Shown here: positions 33,081 through 45,374 of the stretch, piece after piece
Layout of the letters: every line of letters begins with the position of its first letter
Position numbering within the stretch: position 1 is the first letter of the stretch
NCBI GenBank assembly: GCA_949130495.1
Contig: OX422221.1
Span: 27,043,917-27,107,916, forward strand
Source: Sambucus nigra
Taxonomy: Eukaryota; Streptophyta; Magnoliopsida; Dipsacales; Adoxaceae
Direction of reading: 5' to 3'
Length of the DNA: 64,000 nucleotides
Made by a program: the position numbers and the translations under genes
Notes under the pieces: generated by a model
Databases searched by the model: none
What the model was told of the DNA's origin: nothing
The model's input: only the letters and a program-made list of their open reading frames with translations

Positions 33081-34407
33081 TGTAAGGATAAATTTCCAAT
33101 GGAGTTAATTTGTTTCTAATTAGTTTAATTTCAAAAAGAAATATTTGAGTCATATGATAGACTTTGTGTTGTTGAACCCATAAGCCTATGGCGATATTTG
33201 ATGAATACGTAGTGGCCAAGCTTCGAAGAATGGATATATCTTGTCAAGTGTAGTGCCTCATTTTTCTTCACATATATGAGGATATCGTACGTATGAATGC
33301 GTATTAATTATGAGTCCTTGGAATTTTTATTAAGGGTGTGATATTTTATTTAAAAATTATTTGGAATAATCTTAATATTTTTTAAGAAAATATTTTTCTA
33401 TGTTTTATTTCGTTAGAACTAACTATAGGTACGCTAGAATGAAATGGAAGATTCGTTCGAATGAACTTTAAGTCATTAGAATGAATTTGGATTTTCATTC
33501 GAAGTAGGGTTCAAATGAACATCACATGATACCCCACTGTTGGAGTTCATTAAAAGCTCATTTAAAGTTGGTTCAAACAAGAATGAAATCTTATTTTATG
33601 GAAGTTGGTTTTTTGTTCAAACGAGATGTGTTTCTTGTTCAAAGGAGCTTGGTTTCATCAAATGAGTCGCCGCCTAAAAAATTATGTTTTTCTATTTAAG
33701 GCATTTTAGACTCAGGATTTTCAAGAACTTTTGACGAAAAATATTTTTTCATTTATTTACAAAAGTTCCAAGCCCTAAGTTCCACCCTTAGCATTTGAAG
33801 ATTCAAGATTCATAATTCTTATTCTTTGAGATCTTGTTTGGGCACCAATTTTTTCTTTCATCTTGAGAGAATTGGTTTTTGTGTGGTGGACTCTGTACTT
33901 GCTAATTGTGTGTTTGATGGTTGCTGAGCGTCATCGGTGGATACCAAGGTTCACAAGGACTCGTGTGCTATGGCATCTTGCATGGGTGGACTCCTATATT
34001 GAACTTTGTAAGAGTGGTTGAAGATACAAGAGTGTCAAGACTTGTGGGGGATCAATTTGTTGATTAAGTCTACTCTTTATTCTTTGTAAAACCATATCAT
34101 AATGATCTGTTCGCTGGGTCGTCCAAAGTTTTTTCCTTTGTGATATTCCTCATATATCGGCGTCTTGTGGTGTGATTTATTTATTTTATCTGTTATCATC
34201 TTAAATGCATGCTTTAGGCTAAAAAGATAAAATTGGGTAAATTAAGTTTTCCACAAGAAAAGTTTGAAATCGGTTCTAAGTTTTAATTGGGTTAATTTTG
34301 TGAAAAGGTTCAATCTAATTTTTTTAAAAAAATATAAAAGTATTTGACTTGGGTTTATTCGAACCATCCTTGCCTAAGAGTACACACTGTAGGGGATGCA
34401 CTTATCA
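33081..34407 (+). repeat. Element A 5' LTR
   Basis: Begins TGTAAGGATAAATTTCC, parallel to TGTAAGGACATAAATTTCC of element B, and ends CACTTATCA just before the PBS. It contains a series of near-palindromes (33430-33520) and a TATA-like TATTTAAGG near 33,690. Confidence 0.75.
33430..33520. promoter_or_regulatory. Near-palindrome array in element A LTR
   Basis: Decayed copies of a TCGTTCGAATGA-type palindrome begin at about 33430, 33452 (TTCGTTCGAATGAA, best), 33472 and 33494, spaced 22, 20 and 22 bp. Further half-sites (GTTCAAA) reach 33,640. A TATA-like TATTTAAGG follows. Confidence 0.55.
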
Positions 34408-34423
34408 AATTGTTATTAGAGAT
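34408..34423 (+). other. Element A primer-binding site (degenerate)
   Basis: AATTGTTATTAGAGAT, three changes from AATTGGTATCAGAGC, right after the LTR and in the same position as the clearer site in element B. Confidence 0.55.
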
Positions 34424-34465
34424 AAAACACTCAGATTTTGTGTTTTTGATCCCTTGTCTTTAGGC

Positions 34466-36355
34466 ATGAATTTTGGAGGTTTTGATGGTTTTAGATATCC
34501 AATGTTTTATGGGTCAAATTATGCTTACTAGAAATTTTGTATGAAGTATGCACTTAAGGAAATAGGTGAGCAGGTGTGGTTAAATATTTTTAATGGGTGG
34601 TCACCACCAGTCACGAGAGATGTAGAATTAATTCATTTAAAACTTGTAGGGCCGTGGACTAAGGCTGAGCATAAGTTGTCACAGCATAATTATAAAGGTT
34701 ACAATGCTCTTTTTTGTTTGTCACCCTTGAGGAATTATGTCACATTATGACATGTAAGACGTTAAAAGAGGCTTAGGATATACTTTAACTCACTCATGAA
34801 GGAATTAGTGTTGTTAAGGCTTTTAAACCCCAAAACCTCACCACTCAATTTAAAATGATTAAGATGTTAGAGAGTGAGAGCTTTGATGAGTTCTATGCTA
34901 GACTGTCCAACATAGTTAACTCTTCGTTTAACTTGGGAGAGAATATACCCAGCAATCGAGTGATAAAGAAAATCTTAAGGTCATTGCCTTATGGATTTAA
35001 TCCAAAGGTGACTATTTTAAATTCTTTAAGTACACTAGACTCGACGAAACTTGAAGATCTTATATGTAACTTACAAACTTATGAACTTAACATGTTTACC
35101 TCCAAGAATGTGATGAAGAAAGAAAAGGCCATTGCTTTGAAAGATTGAATAGAGGAAACACATGTTTTGGATGATGACTCTGACATCAATTCTGAGGAGG
35201 TGAGCATGTTGGAAAAGAAATTCAATAAATTTCTCAAATTCCAAAAGCAATTGAAAGATGCAATAAGGCTTGAGAAAAATAAGAACAACAAGGCCGATCA
35301 CGTCCCTAAGAATAGAAATAGGAATTTTAGCAGGGATGATTCAGAGATATGTTATAGTTGCGAGGGTTATGGCCATAGGGTAGCTGAGTGCCCACTAGAC
35401 TATGAAGGAGGGAAAGAAACCAATAGCATTTAATGTCACCCTTAGTCATGGTGATCAGAAAGAGAGAAATGATTCCACCAATAAGCACAACTTTACCGCG
35501 TTCATGGCTAGTAATGTGATCATTGAGAAGAAATTTTCCTATGGATATACTCCATTACAAGACACTTTCAAGGCCATAGTTTGTGAATATCAAGTTAGTG
35601 TTAATTGAGAGAGTGGATATGATAGTGAGGATGAAGAAAAATAGGAGGAGAGTGAGCTGCAAGTTGCCTTCCTTGAATTGTATGCGAAAACATTGAAGGT
35701 GAAGAAGTCTAACTTGAAGTTAGATGCTTGGTTAAAAGAGCATGCCAAAGGAAATGATAACAGTGCTTTGATTGAGGATCTTAGGGCACGTGGTAGGATT
35801 CTTTTCACATTGAGGGTGAAAGATATAGTCTTCGTGATTCGATGGAGGCTGTAAAGAATGAGATTCAAGAGTTTGAGGAATTTAGGGATTTACTCAACTC
35901 TAGGATTATTGAGCTTGAGGAGAAATTGCGATATTCGAGTCGGGTCAAATTTGATTTGGAGTCTAGGTTGAAAAAGTTGGATAGAATTTAGGCAATGTCC
36001 AAATCAAAGAGGACCATTGTGGAATTGGCTTCGATGATTGTATTTCTACCATTTTTAAACCCAAGACCATACGTTTGAGATATTCGACTAGGAACGTTAA
36101 CCTTTAGGTAACACTCTTCGTTATGTTTACACTTGCGCTCATTGCAGTAAGAAGGAACACCTTAGGCATTTTTGCTATGATCTTAAGAATGGTCCTAAGA
36201 AGTCTAATAATCGAGTCAATATAGTTCCCCAAGCCCCTAAGCGTCATTTAACATATACATGGGTTAGAAAATCAAATTTAGAGGATTTACATATTAGACT
36301 TGTTGATTCTCATTTGGTTACACATGATACTTATCATGCTATATCTAATGATTGA
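34466..36355 (+). pseudogene. gag: Element A gag (UBN2-type, two zinc knuckles)
   Basis: Nucleocapsid/capsid protein of a copia-like element. Starts M-N-F-G-G-F; N-terminal domain with G-S-N-Y-A-Y (the Trp after it is TAG at 34529-34531), then the UBN2-type core F-D-E-F-Y-A-R-L (about 34,876) and L-R-S-L-P (about 34,975). The first CCHC knuckle is 35350-35391 (C-Y-S-C...H...C). A Glu/Leu-rich, probably coiled-coil region follows, then a second CCHC knuckle at 36134-36175. It ends at TGA 36355. Several stops and frameshifts. Element B encodes a close relative. Confidence 0.85.
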
Positions 36356-38148
36356 TTGTGTTAGTTTTTTTGTCATACCCTAGTTGTGCTTAATGATATA
36401 TGTTTGCTAGTGTTATGACATGTGTATCTTTGGTATTATATTTTTTCTTTTATTGTGTCATACTGAAAAAATACAAAAAGGATTTTGTTTGTCTTTTGAG
36501 TTAGAGTTTGTCTTCATAAAGTTAAACATTTGGTATGGCATATTGGTTTTTTCATAATACACTTTACTAAGATTGGTTATGACTTTTTAGTTTTTGTGTA
36601 TTTTAGTTTTACACATTTGGTATGGCATATTGGTGTGTTCTAATACACTTTACTTCACAACTTGCATGTGGCTAGAACATTTGGTTATGACTTTAGATAC
36701 TAAGATTGTTCTTAACCATGTTTTTATGGATTTGTTTCGAACTTGATTTCCTTAATGGATTCGACTTTCTGTATTCCTCCGTGCACACATGCACGAGCTT
36801 TTTGAATGTTAACTGTACATGTATATTTGAGCTTCGTGAGATGTTCTCCCGTTAATTTTTTCATCTATATATTTTATGACTAATGAGGATTTGTACATGT
36901 AAGAACCATTGCCTGTGACAATGTTTGATTAGTATTGATAAAAATATGAGTGTTCATGGAAAAGGGCTACGCAAGGAGAAAACCTCATTTGTGTGAAAGC
37001 CACCGTTAGCAAGAGCCCAATGAAAAGATTAATGGCAATAAAAATAGAAAAATTTCCAACAAGAGGCCAACTTAGTTTAATGTTTGACCATTCAAAAATA
37101 TATAACTTTAAAAGAATTGAGAAAATAAAAGAAAAAAAAGGATATATGTTTATCTTTTGAGGGAGTTTAATTGAGGATCACTAGGTTTGCACAATGAATC
37201 CCAATTATGTTTATTTTGTCATAATATTATTGATTTATAGAATCATCTATATTTTAGGCTTGTGTGCATTGTGCTTATTTATTCATTGAAGTTCGTATTA
37301 TTTTATCACTTAGGCTAAAGCTTAGTTTGATAAAGTTTTGAAATCAATTTAAACTTCTTTAACATATTTGATTGTTTGGGTCATAATTCATTTGTATCTA
37401 TTTCACGCCCATTCATTCCATCCCACATGTTTAAACATGTCAAAATTACACTAGTGTGTAAGGCTTATGTATTTTGTGTCGAGTTTTGTGGTCGTTTATA
37501 CCTATATATGCGTGACGGATTTTCATTGGTATATTTTTCATTTATTATATATTGTATCGTGTTTTGAGTCATTGCGGTTTAAGTTTAGTCCATGATTTTC
37601 ATATGCTTGCTCAGATTTTGGATTATTTGATCTTGCCCTACTATGTTGTGTGTTTGATGCACTGTACACCTTTGCATGCTTTATTCCCTTAGTCCCATGT
37701 TTAAAGTTGGTATCACATTTTATCATATTATTATCTTATGATCATGCATTCAGGGGGAGATTTGATTTTTGGGGAGTAATTGTTTATATTATCTTGCTCT
37801 GTGCATTCTGGAACAAAAAGGGAGAAAAATATCGTTCCTTTGCATGTTTAGTATCTTTATCTTAGGGGAGATGCCTTACCTAGGTTGATATTATTTTTTA
37901 CATTCATTGATGTTTATTCCTTTGCGGATTTATACTTGTTATATTCCCTTTGCATTTGAAGGTATGTTTAAGCGTGCACGATTAAAGGTTTACATCAATG
38001 CGGAAACGTTTTCAAGCAAAGCAAAGATACTCATGTTTGTGTGTTTGTCGAGCGTCTGTACTCTTTTTACTTACTAGGGTTAGGGAATTAGTCTTTTTAG
38101 ATATCTTGATGGCCCATAGGGTTTTTATTTGGGTTTTATACCCGAATA
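36356..38148 (+). other. Element A non-coding 3' region
   Basis: 1.8 kb with no recognisable pol domain on either strand. A phrase TTTGGTATGGCATATTGGT recurs near 36,528 and 36,615, a short local duplication. Confidence 0.6.
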
Positions 38149-38164
38149 GACAGAGGGGGAGATT
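38149..38164 (+). other. Element A polypurine tract
   Basis: GACAGAGGGGGAGATT directly before the 3' LTR; element B has AAAGGGGGAGATT in the same place. Confidence 0.75.
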
Positions 38165-38324
38165 TGCAACAACAAATTTCAATCGAGTCAATTTGTTTAA
38201 AATTATCTTAATTCTGAATAAAACTTTTTGAGTCATAGGATAGACTTTGTGTTGTTGATCCCATAAGCCTATGGTGATGTTTGATGAAGGCATAGAGGCC
38301 AAGTTTCAAATAATGGATATATAA
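38165..38324 (+). repeat. Element A 3' LTR, first about 160 bp
   Basis: Matches 33081-33240 in order and stops at about 38,320 after ATGGATATAT, where element C's LTR starts. The missing about 1.17 kb should lie beyond the right edge of the window if C was inserted here. Confidence 0.75.
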
Positions 38325-38843
38325 TGTTGTGGCCATCCCCCCGATCCTCGCGGCGGGAGGGAGGCGCGATGGAGGATCCTAGGTACCGTGCGTCCCTCTC
38401 GGGAGCGCTTCGGCTTACGTCATTTGGGTGAGGAGAAAGATGTAGAGAGATTAGATTCCCCAGTCTATTTTACTCAAAACAGATAAAAGAAAAAGGGAAG
38501 CCATCCCGAAGGACAACATCCAAAGACATACTGATGCATACGAAACCAAAATGATTCGAAAAGGGTCCGGAGGCTAAGTTACGAAATGGAAAGGTGTTAG
38601 TCACCCATTTCGCCCTTTCGGTCTCTCATGGGTTTTTGATATTTTCCTTTTATTTTCCTCGTGATGTGTGTGCATGTGTATATATAGTGCAGATAGGAAT
38701 CATCGACTTTCACCATGGAAGAGGTAAAGCGAGTCATCCGTAGTAAGGTATAAAATTATTAGAAAATAGGATTTACGCGATTAGCCTTACGTAGACCGTT
38801 ATGATGGAACAATAACTCATGTGGAATAATACTCCACTAAGAA

Positions 38844-38870
38844 CATATATATATATATATATATATAATA
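38844..38870. repeat. (AT)n microsatellite
   Basis: Simple AT repeat in element C LTR. Confidence 0.95.
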
Positions 38871-39047
38871 TAAGAGAGTGGAGTTTTAGAGAAGATAGAA
38901 AACGAGAGAAAAAGTAAAAATAGGACTCGAGTCTCGGGTTTTACCCCGAGACGCCTACGTAGCCTATAGAGGCATCAAAGTCCACGTAGTTCGCATGCAA
39001 GATGAGGGGTGGGGTTTATCCCATAAATCCAAACGGGAGATTCTCTT

Positions 39048-39049
<2 letters not shown>

Positions 39050-39084
<35 letters not shown>
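39050..39084. repeat. (GT)n microsatellite
   Basis: About 17 GT units in element C LTR. Confidence 0.97.
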
Positions 39085-39087
<3 letters not shown>

Positions 39088-39552
39088 AAAAGTGTTTTAG
39101 TTGTGAGGAAAGTGTAAGAAAAGTGTGAGAATTCCCGTTTGGAATTTATGAGCAAACCCTTTTTTTTCTTGTTTTTTGGGGGTTTTATTTATATGAAAAT
39201 AAGATATGTACAATAATACTAAATAAAAAAGTATATTAGGATGTGTGAGATGAGATAATAAAAGTGCTAAGTAATAAAACAAGTTATTGCGAATTTATGA
39301 GAATTTGAGGAGAGAGTTGAGAAAATTGGACCTTCTTGAAGATCTTGAGCTTGATCTTGAATGTTAGAGGGCAGCCCTTAGACTTGGATGATGATGTAGG
39401 GTAGTGAATTCACCAAGTTTGATGAAAAGTGAAGGTTGGAAAGGTATTGGGGTGTGGAAATCACGCTGCCTTTTTTAGAGATGTTTTCTGGATTTGCTGA
39501 GAGTGATATCTATCAGATCTGGGCTCACTTTGCAAGTGAGGTCAGGCCTCCT

Positions 39553-39559
39553 CTTTATA
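39553..39559 (-). promoter_or_regulatory. TATA box of element C LTR
   Basis: Minus-strand TATAAAG, about 65 bp downstream (in element direction) of the palindrome pair at 39624-39661. Confidence 0.5.
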
Positions 39560-39609
39560 GGCCTAGGGCACTTCCGATCTGCATAGCCATGTTCCTTCCA
39601 GTCGGAGGG

Positions 39610-39661
39610 TGCATTTAGGCAAACTGCCGATAGGCAGGGTCTGGGACCTGCCATTTGGCAG
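39610..39661. promoter_or_regulatory. TGCC/GGCA palindromes in element C LTR
   Basis: CTGCCGATAGGCAG (39624-39637) and CTGCCATTTGGCAG (39648-39661), starts 24 bp apart. A half-decayed third copy lies at 39610-39621. The same motif pair precedes both antisense genes of C. Confidence 0.7.
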
Positions 39662-39699
39662 TGTCTTTCAGGCCTTTTCAGAAAATCATCCGCAGAACG

Positions 39700-40380
39700 C
39701 AAAACGTTGATCAGAATCATGCACGGGTTAGACCATTGGAAAGGTAATTCAGGTACCTTCGAAAGTCCTTTGGACTTATCCCGGGTTCGGGAGTTGACTT
39801 TGGGCCAAATATGGCTCGGAAGCATTCGTCAGTCCATTGGACGGGGAATCGTCAGATGCAAACGGATAGTTCGTCCACAAACGGATCATTCGTCCACACG
39901 GTACGTCATAATCATGCATGGGGAAGACCGTTAGAAAGGTAAGGGATATACTTCGACATTCCCAAGAGTTTGATTCGGTTCGGGGAGTTGACTTTGGTCA
40001 ACCTATCCCTGGAAGCATTCGGTGACCTTTCGGAGTAAAATGGATTGTTCATCCGCATGGTAAGTCAGAATTGCGCAAAGGATGGACCGTTGGAAAAGGG
40101 GTTTTAGTGCCCTTCGAAGATTCATTCAATCTCGATTGATCTAAAGATTTGACTTTGGTCAAACGGAGACCGGGAGTGGTCGGTGGCCTCCTGATTGAGT
40201 TTTGGGGGAAAACAGGTCGTTCGTCCGCATGGTAAGTCGGAATCACGCACGGGTCAGACCATTCGAAAGGGGTTTTAGTGCCCTTCAAATATTCATTCAG
40301 TCTTGGTCAAGATGAAGACTTTTACTTTTGGTCAAATGGAGCCTGGGGGTTACCGATGGCTTCCAGGTTAGTACTCGAAG
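39700..40380. repeat. Roughly 170-bp degenerate tandem repeat in element C LTR
   Basis: A phrase like TCAGAATCATGCACGGG followed by GACCATTGGAAAGG recurs at about 39711, 39905, 40066 and 40238 (spacings 194, 161 and 172). Minus-strand reading frames here are repeat-derived. Confidence 0.75.
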
Positions 40381-40487
40381 TATGACCTGGATTTGTAATG
40401 ATGAAGGGAAGTGATAGGTACCTAAGGAGAGTTTAGGGGGTAAAAGAATAGGGTGTCTATAGAGCCCCTAGACGGGTGAGTTTGGAA

Positions 40488-40492
40488 CAAAC
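40488..40492. repeat. Target-site duplication CAAAC, left copy (element B)
   Basis: CAAAC before TGTGGAGTGCC, repeated at 49387-49391. Confidence 0.9.
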
Positions 40493-41699
40493 TGTGGAGT
40501 GCCAAATATGTGTGTTTTCAAACAGAACCAGTTTTTCTCCGAAAAAGATCCAACTTTTAATTATGCACCAAACCAAGTTGTGAAATCCCAATTCTTACTT
40601 TAAACCAATTTTATCTTGATTAATCCTAAACATGCATCTAGTGATTAAATCAAGTAAAGTAAAGTAAAAAATACTCACAACGCCGGATGTACGAGGAAAA
40701 AACCCAAAACGGGAAAACTACCTCGGACGGCCCAAGCCAGACAATCGCTATGAATAATGGTTTTACAAAGACAGATTAGCCTTACACTAAGACTCGATCC
40801 CCATGGGTCTTGACGCTCCTTCTAATCTTCAACCGTTCTTCAATAGTGCCCACGCAGAAATTCCGTCTTCTACGATCTCTGTCCACAACACACGCATCCA
40901 CGTATGCCTCGGTGTCCACCGATATGGCTTTGATACGTTTACGATGTCGAACACGATGTCCGTCGCTTCTTCACCGCAAAACCCTTTGATGTTTAATGTG
41001 TAGAACAAACAACTTTGGTGCAACAAGATCACTTAAACATATAAGAATGATAACTCGGATCTTTGCAAACTCTAAGGATGTGTTTTAGACTTTTAAAGCT
41101 TAGAAAACATGTGCAAACAAGGTTCTGGTTTGTAAAACAGTTTTTCCAGAAAGCACACTTACGAAATTATGATGCAAACTCTATTTAAATAGGATTTAAA
41201 TGCCGCCTCGAAAAATGTGTCATTCGAATAACTTAAGCATGTCGTTCGAGCGACTTCGCGAAAGATTGACTTTCGGATAAAAACGTCTCTTAACAAAGAG
41301 ATTCAAATTAGTCAAACTCTATTTCGAGCTTATCATCATAAAACGAAGTTTAAACCATAAAAACACTTTTTAAAACATTTAAAATCATTTTTCTATATAA
41401 AAATTACATCCTTATCTTTTATAAGATAATTCCGAGCACCATTAATTATACGCATTCATACCTGAGTGATCTGGGAATGAAATTAATTTTGAAGACGAGT
41501 AAACTTGCACCAAATAAACATCGGCATGATTATTTCTTTGAAGCTTTGCTGCAACGTCTTCAATTTCTTCAATACGTCATAGACCAAGTGGGATCATGAC
41601 AAAATAAAATTCTCCCTATGACATATTACAAACACAGTTTTGTTCACGGAATTAAGTCAAAACAATATAGGGACTCAATTGGAAATTTATGTCCTTACA
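40493..41699 (-). repeat. Element B 3' LTR (1207 bp)
   Basis: Plus-strand ends TGTGGAGTGCC and CCTTACA. It has two palindromes (41219-41232, 41241-41254) where the other LTR has four; this accounts for most of the 52-bp length difference. Confidence 0.92.
41219..41254. promoter_or_regulatory. Palindrome pair in element B 3' LTR
   Basis: GTCATTCGAATAAC (41219-41232) and GTCGTTCGAGCGAC (41241-41254), spaced 22 bp. Confidence 0.65.
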
Positions 41700-41715
41700 A
41701 ATCTCCCCCTTTGAC
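41700..41715 (-). other. Element B polypurine tract
   Basis: Minus strand reads CAAAGGGGGAGATT next to the LTR start TGTAAGGAC. Confidence 0.8.
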
Positions 41716-43797
41716 TATTCAGGGACAAAACTAAACCAGTGAAATGCCTAATTGGGCCGTCAAGCCGTATGACGCCTAAATCCCATCCCATAAACCCAAA
41801 ATCAAAGATACAGGACACAGACTAATATATGTAGCACCGACAAGCATGAACTGTCTGAATGTGATGTAGACTTGAAATCTCGAATCGCTGAAGCATACCT
41901 ACACACATGAAGCAGACAAACAAATACCAAGTGAAGTATGGAGGACCAAATGAAACCAATTTATATATTCAATAAGAGCATATCATTTGAAAACATGTGA
42001 GCAATTAATTGATACCAATTTGTTACCAATTTGAAACAAATATAAGTGCTCAACAAATCTCTCCCTACATCACATACCAAATCTATGTCACATACCAAAT
42101 ATCTCCCCCTTTTTGTCTCGAATAGACAATCCGGTGAAAAGATAAACCTATATGAAATATCTAGCATGAGAATATGATACCCAATTGAATCAAGTTGATA
42201 CCAATTTTTAAAAAAAAATGAAAACCGCTAGATAAACATGAGACAACCAGCTAAGTAAGACCATGTAATGACAAAATAGTAGCTAGTAAACCAATGAATC
42301 ACACAAAGAGTATACCAGTCAAAGCAAGTGTGATAAACGGACAAATATGCAAAATACCAATTTGGAACATAAAAGAACCTGCATATAAACCAATAAAAAA
42401 TGCTTCCTGCAGTACCAAAAATATATCAAATTAAGCCAGAGGACTGCAAACCAATCAGAAGATATTTTTCACCCTGTCGTTTGAACGAGCCAGGGACTTT
42501 GCTCAAACGAGATGAGGAAGTCCCTCGAAAAAAGTACAAAGTCGTTCGCGCGAGATGCAATGTCGTTAGAACGACTTCGCGCGACCTGCCAAAATTTCCC
42601 AGTTTCCCAGAAATATTATAAAGTATTGCCTAGTGAAAAAATTTCCACAAAAAAATTCCAGGAAGGAACTGATAGAAGCAAAACAGTGCTAAAACAGTAA
42701 GCTTTTCGCACAAAACGTAAAAACTCATTAAAACTAAAAATGCGAGTTACATGCAAACATAGTACCAATGTGCTCAAACATGGACATGGAATGAATGGGC
42801 GTGAAACTACAACAAATGAGTCACAATTCCAATACATCGAAACGATCAAGAAGCTCTAATTGATAACGATAAATCATCAAACTTTATCATAGCCAAATGA
42901 CAATTAAAGTGTGAGCTTGATGAACTAAACATACCACATGCACACAAATCCAGAATTTTGACGATTCTACAAACAATAGCGTCAAATTGCAATGTTTCAA
43001 CATTAGGATTAGATGTGCAAACCCGTTTAAATTTTCTCCAACCAAACGCCCTCATATAAACATACTTTTTCAAGTTCTTTTGAGGTTTCTAGCATTCTCA
43101 ACTTAGAAAAAATCTTATTGGCCCTTTTCTTAGCATCTTGCTTTTTCTTTTTGGGCTCTCTTTAAACGGTGGCTTTCATGACGAGTTAAATTGAACTCTC
43201 GTAGCCCTTTCCCGTGAATCACTCATCATTTTTTCAATTTTAAATCCTCACGGTAAATGGTTATTACATGCACACTTCTCCTTAAGTTTACTTACGCATA
43301 AATGATAAGATTGAGATAAGAACGCCTCACCAAATTCAAATATGCAAGAGAAGTCAAACATCCATATAAAACTCATGCATGTGTGGAATGTTGGCATATA
43401 TACAAAGTCGAATCAAAATGCATATCAACTTCGAAACCACCCCATATAAACAATGGTTAAGATCATTCTAAGTATCGATAATAATGACTAAATGTCCTAG
43501 CCACATTGATAATGAAACGATGGGCGGGGGTCCAAGCACACCAATATGCCACATCAAACATATAAACTCAAAAACAAAAACCGAAAATATTTTTGGCTTT
43601 TCAAGCATATATTGACTCAAAGAAAAGAAAAATTGTTTTGGATTTTCAAAAGTTTTCTCAAAAAACAAAATCTTTTTGTATTATTCAAATAAGGCTCAAA
43701 CAAATGAAAACTATAATACAAAATGATACACATGTCATAATACTAGCAATGAATATATCATGAAGCAAACTAGCATATGACAAACATGGCAACACTA
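41716..43797 (-). other. Element B non-coding 3' region
   Basis: 2.1 kb between the gag stop and the PPT without a pol motif on either strand. It holds a second palindrome array at about 42476-42575: GTCGTTTGAACGAG, a decayed copy near 42,498, then GTCGTTCGCGCGAG (42541) and GTCGTTAGAACGAC (42562), 21 bp apart. Confidence 0.65.
42476..42589. promoter_or_regulatory. Internal copy of element B palindrome array
   Basis: Same 14-mer family and same 21-22-bp spacing as in the LTRs, here outside the LTR in the 3' untranslated part. Confidence 0.55.
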
Positions 43798-45369
43798 TCA
43801 TCCTTTAGATTTAGAATGGGAAGAATCAAGTGCACCCAAACGAGAATCATGAAGTTTAATTCTTAAAGCCACTAAATCTGATTTCCTAACCCAAGTAGGT
43901 GCAAAACGACGCATGGGGGTGTGGGGAACCGGGGCAACTTTATTCCTAAACTTCCGAGGAGCTTGTCTAAGGTCGTAACAATAACGCCTAAGGTGACCTT
44001 TCCTACCACAAAATGTGCAAGAGTAGCGGTGGTGGGAATGATTACCTTTATGTGGACCTTTTTTAACCATCCTAGTGTTTCTCACATGTGCGGGGGGAAT
44101 GGGAACAACTCTCTCACCAAAACCTATACCTCCCCTATCTCCCTTAATTTGGACGGTGCCTAAGATCTTATCTAACTTCTCCGACCTAGCCTCCAAATCA
44201 AACTTGACTCTAGACGAGTCTTTCAACCTTTCCTCCAACTCAATAATCCTAGACTCGAGTAAACGCCTAGTCTCCTCAAACTCTAAAATTTCCTTTTTCA
44301 AGGACTACAGCAAACCACGGAGATTATCTCTATCTTTCTCCACAAACTCTAGTTTCTCCCTAAACTTCTTCTCTCGTGCCCTAAAATCCTCAATCAAAAT
44401 ATCATTATTTTTTATGGCACGCTCATTCAACTTATATTGAAATTTTGAGTTAGCCTTTTTCACCTTCACCGTTTCGGCATACAACTCATTAAACGCATTT
44501 TGCAATTCTTTCACATCTATCTCCTCCTTGTCACTCTCTTCACCCTCACTAACATGGGATACACTCAAAACCTCCTCGAAAGTGTCATTCACATGAGTTG
44601 TATCGTCGTCGCTCACATGCCATGCCATAAACGCAAAAAAGTTACGCTCAATGGGGGAACTCTCTCCCTATTCCGGTTCACTATCACTTAAGGTGGCATT
44701 ATAGATAACGGGTTGCTTTCCCTCTTTCTTAAGTCTAGTGGGACACTCCTTAACTTTGTGACCGTACCCTTCACACCCAAAAGACTTATCCGACTCATCT
44801 CTCATAGGATTTTCAAACTTATCCTTAGAGGTGGGATCTACTTTGTTGTTCTTGAATTTTTCAAATTTCTTCGCATCTTTCGATTGCTTTTGAAACTTAA
44901 TAAATTTTTTAAATTTCTTTGCCAACAAAGCAACATCCTCAAAATCGTAATCGTAATCGGAATCCGAAACTTTAATTTCCTCCTTCCGGGTTTTCAAAGT
45001 AATACCCTTTTCTTTCTTAGGCACTTGCTTGGAGGTAATCATGTCGATTTCATAGGTTTGTAAGTCACCTACAATATCTTCTAGTTTCGTTGATTCTAAC
45101 ATACCCAAGGAGTTTAAAATGGTCACTTTCGCATCAAACCTACCAGGCAATGACCTAAGGATTTTCTTAATGACACGGTTGTCGGGAATTTTCTCACCTA
45201 GGTTAAAAGACGAGTTGACAATATTGGAAAACCTAGCATAAAACTCATCAAAGGTCTCACTCTCTAACATCCTAATGGTCTCAAACTATGTAGTGAGATT
45301 TTGAAGTTTTGACGCCCTAACCGTGCTAGTGCCCTCGTGAGTGAGTGCCAAAATATCCCAAGCCTCTTT

Positions 45370-45374
45370 TGATG
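45370..45374. repeat. Target-site duplication TGATG, left copy (solo LTR D)
   Basis: TGATG before TGTCACACCC, repeated at 47769-47773. Confidence 0.9.

Larger units (their letters stand above)
33081..38324 (+). mobile_element. Element A: gag-only, Ty1/copia-like non-autonomous element, 3'-truncated
   Basis: LTR (33081-34407), degenerate initiator-Met PBS, a long gag, a non-coding 3' part, PPT, and the first about 160 bp of the 3' LTR before element C interrupts. The two LTR starts match each other (TTTGAGTCATA and following bases at about 33,130 and 38,230) and also element B. No protease, integrase, RT or RNase H is seen in the 3.76-kb interior. This fits the class called TR-GAG, which carries gag only. 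Confidence 0.82.
38325..40460 (-). repeat. Element C 3' LTR (boundaries approximate)
   Basis: Lower edge TGTTGTGGCC at 38325, where element A homology ends. Upper edge proposed at about 40460, where the minus strand reads TCTAGGGGCTC (PPT-like) then TATAGACACCC. It contains (AT)n and (GT)n runs, a minus-strand TATAAAG box at 39553-39559, palindromes upstream of it (39610-39661), and about four copies of a roughly 170-bp repeat (39700-40380). The partner LTR is outside the window, so ends cannot be proved here. Confidence 0.5.

Noticed and set aside
32743..33219. Single 158-codon minus-strand gene
   Set aside because: Only the part below 33,081 is Tat-B protease; the rest is element A's LTR read through by chance.
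38012..38302. Tat-like protease copy at 38,170-38,320 (similarity to 33,090-33,240)
   Set aside because: First read as duplicated Tat-B sequence, but both segments match the start of element B's LTR, so they are the two LTRs of element A.
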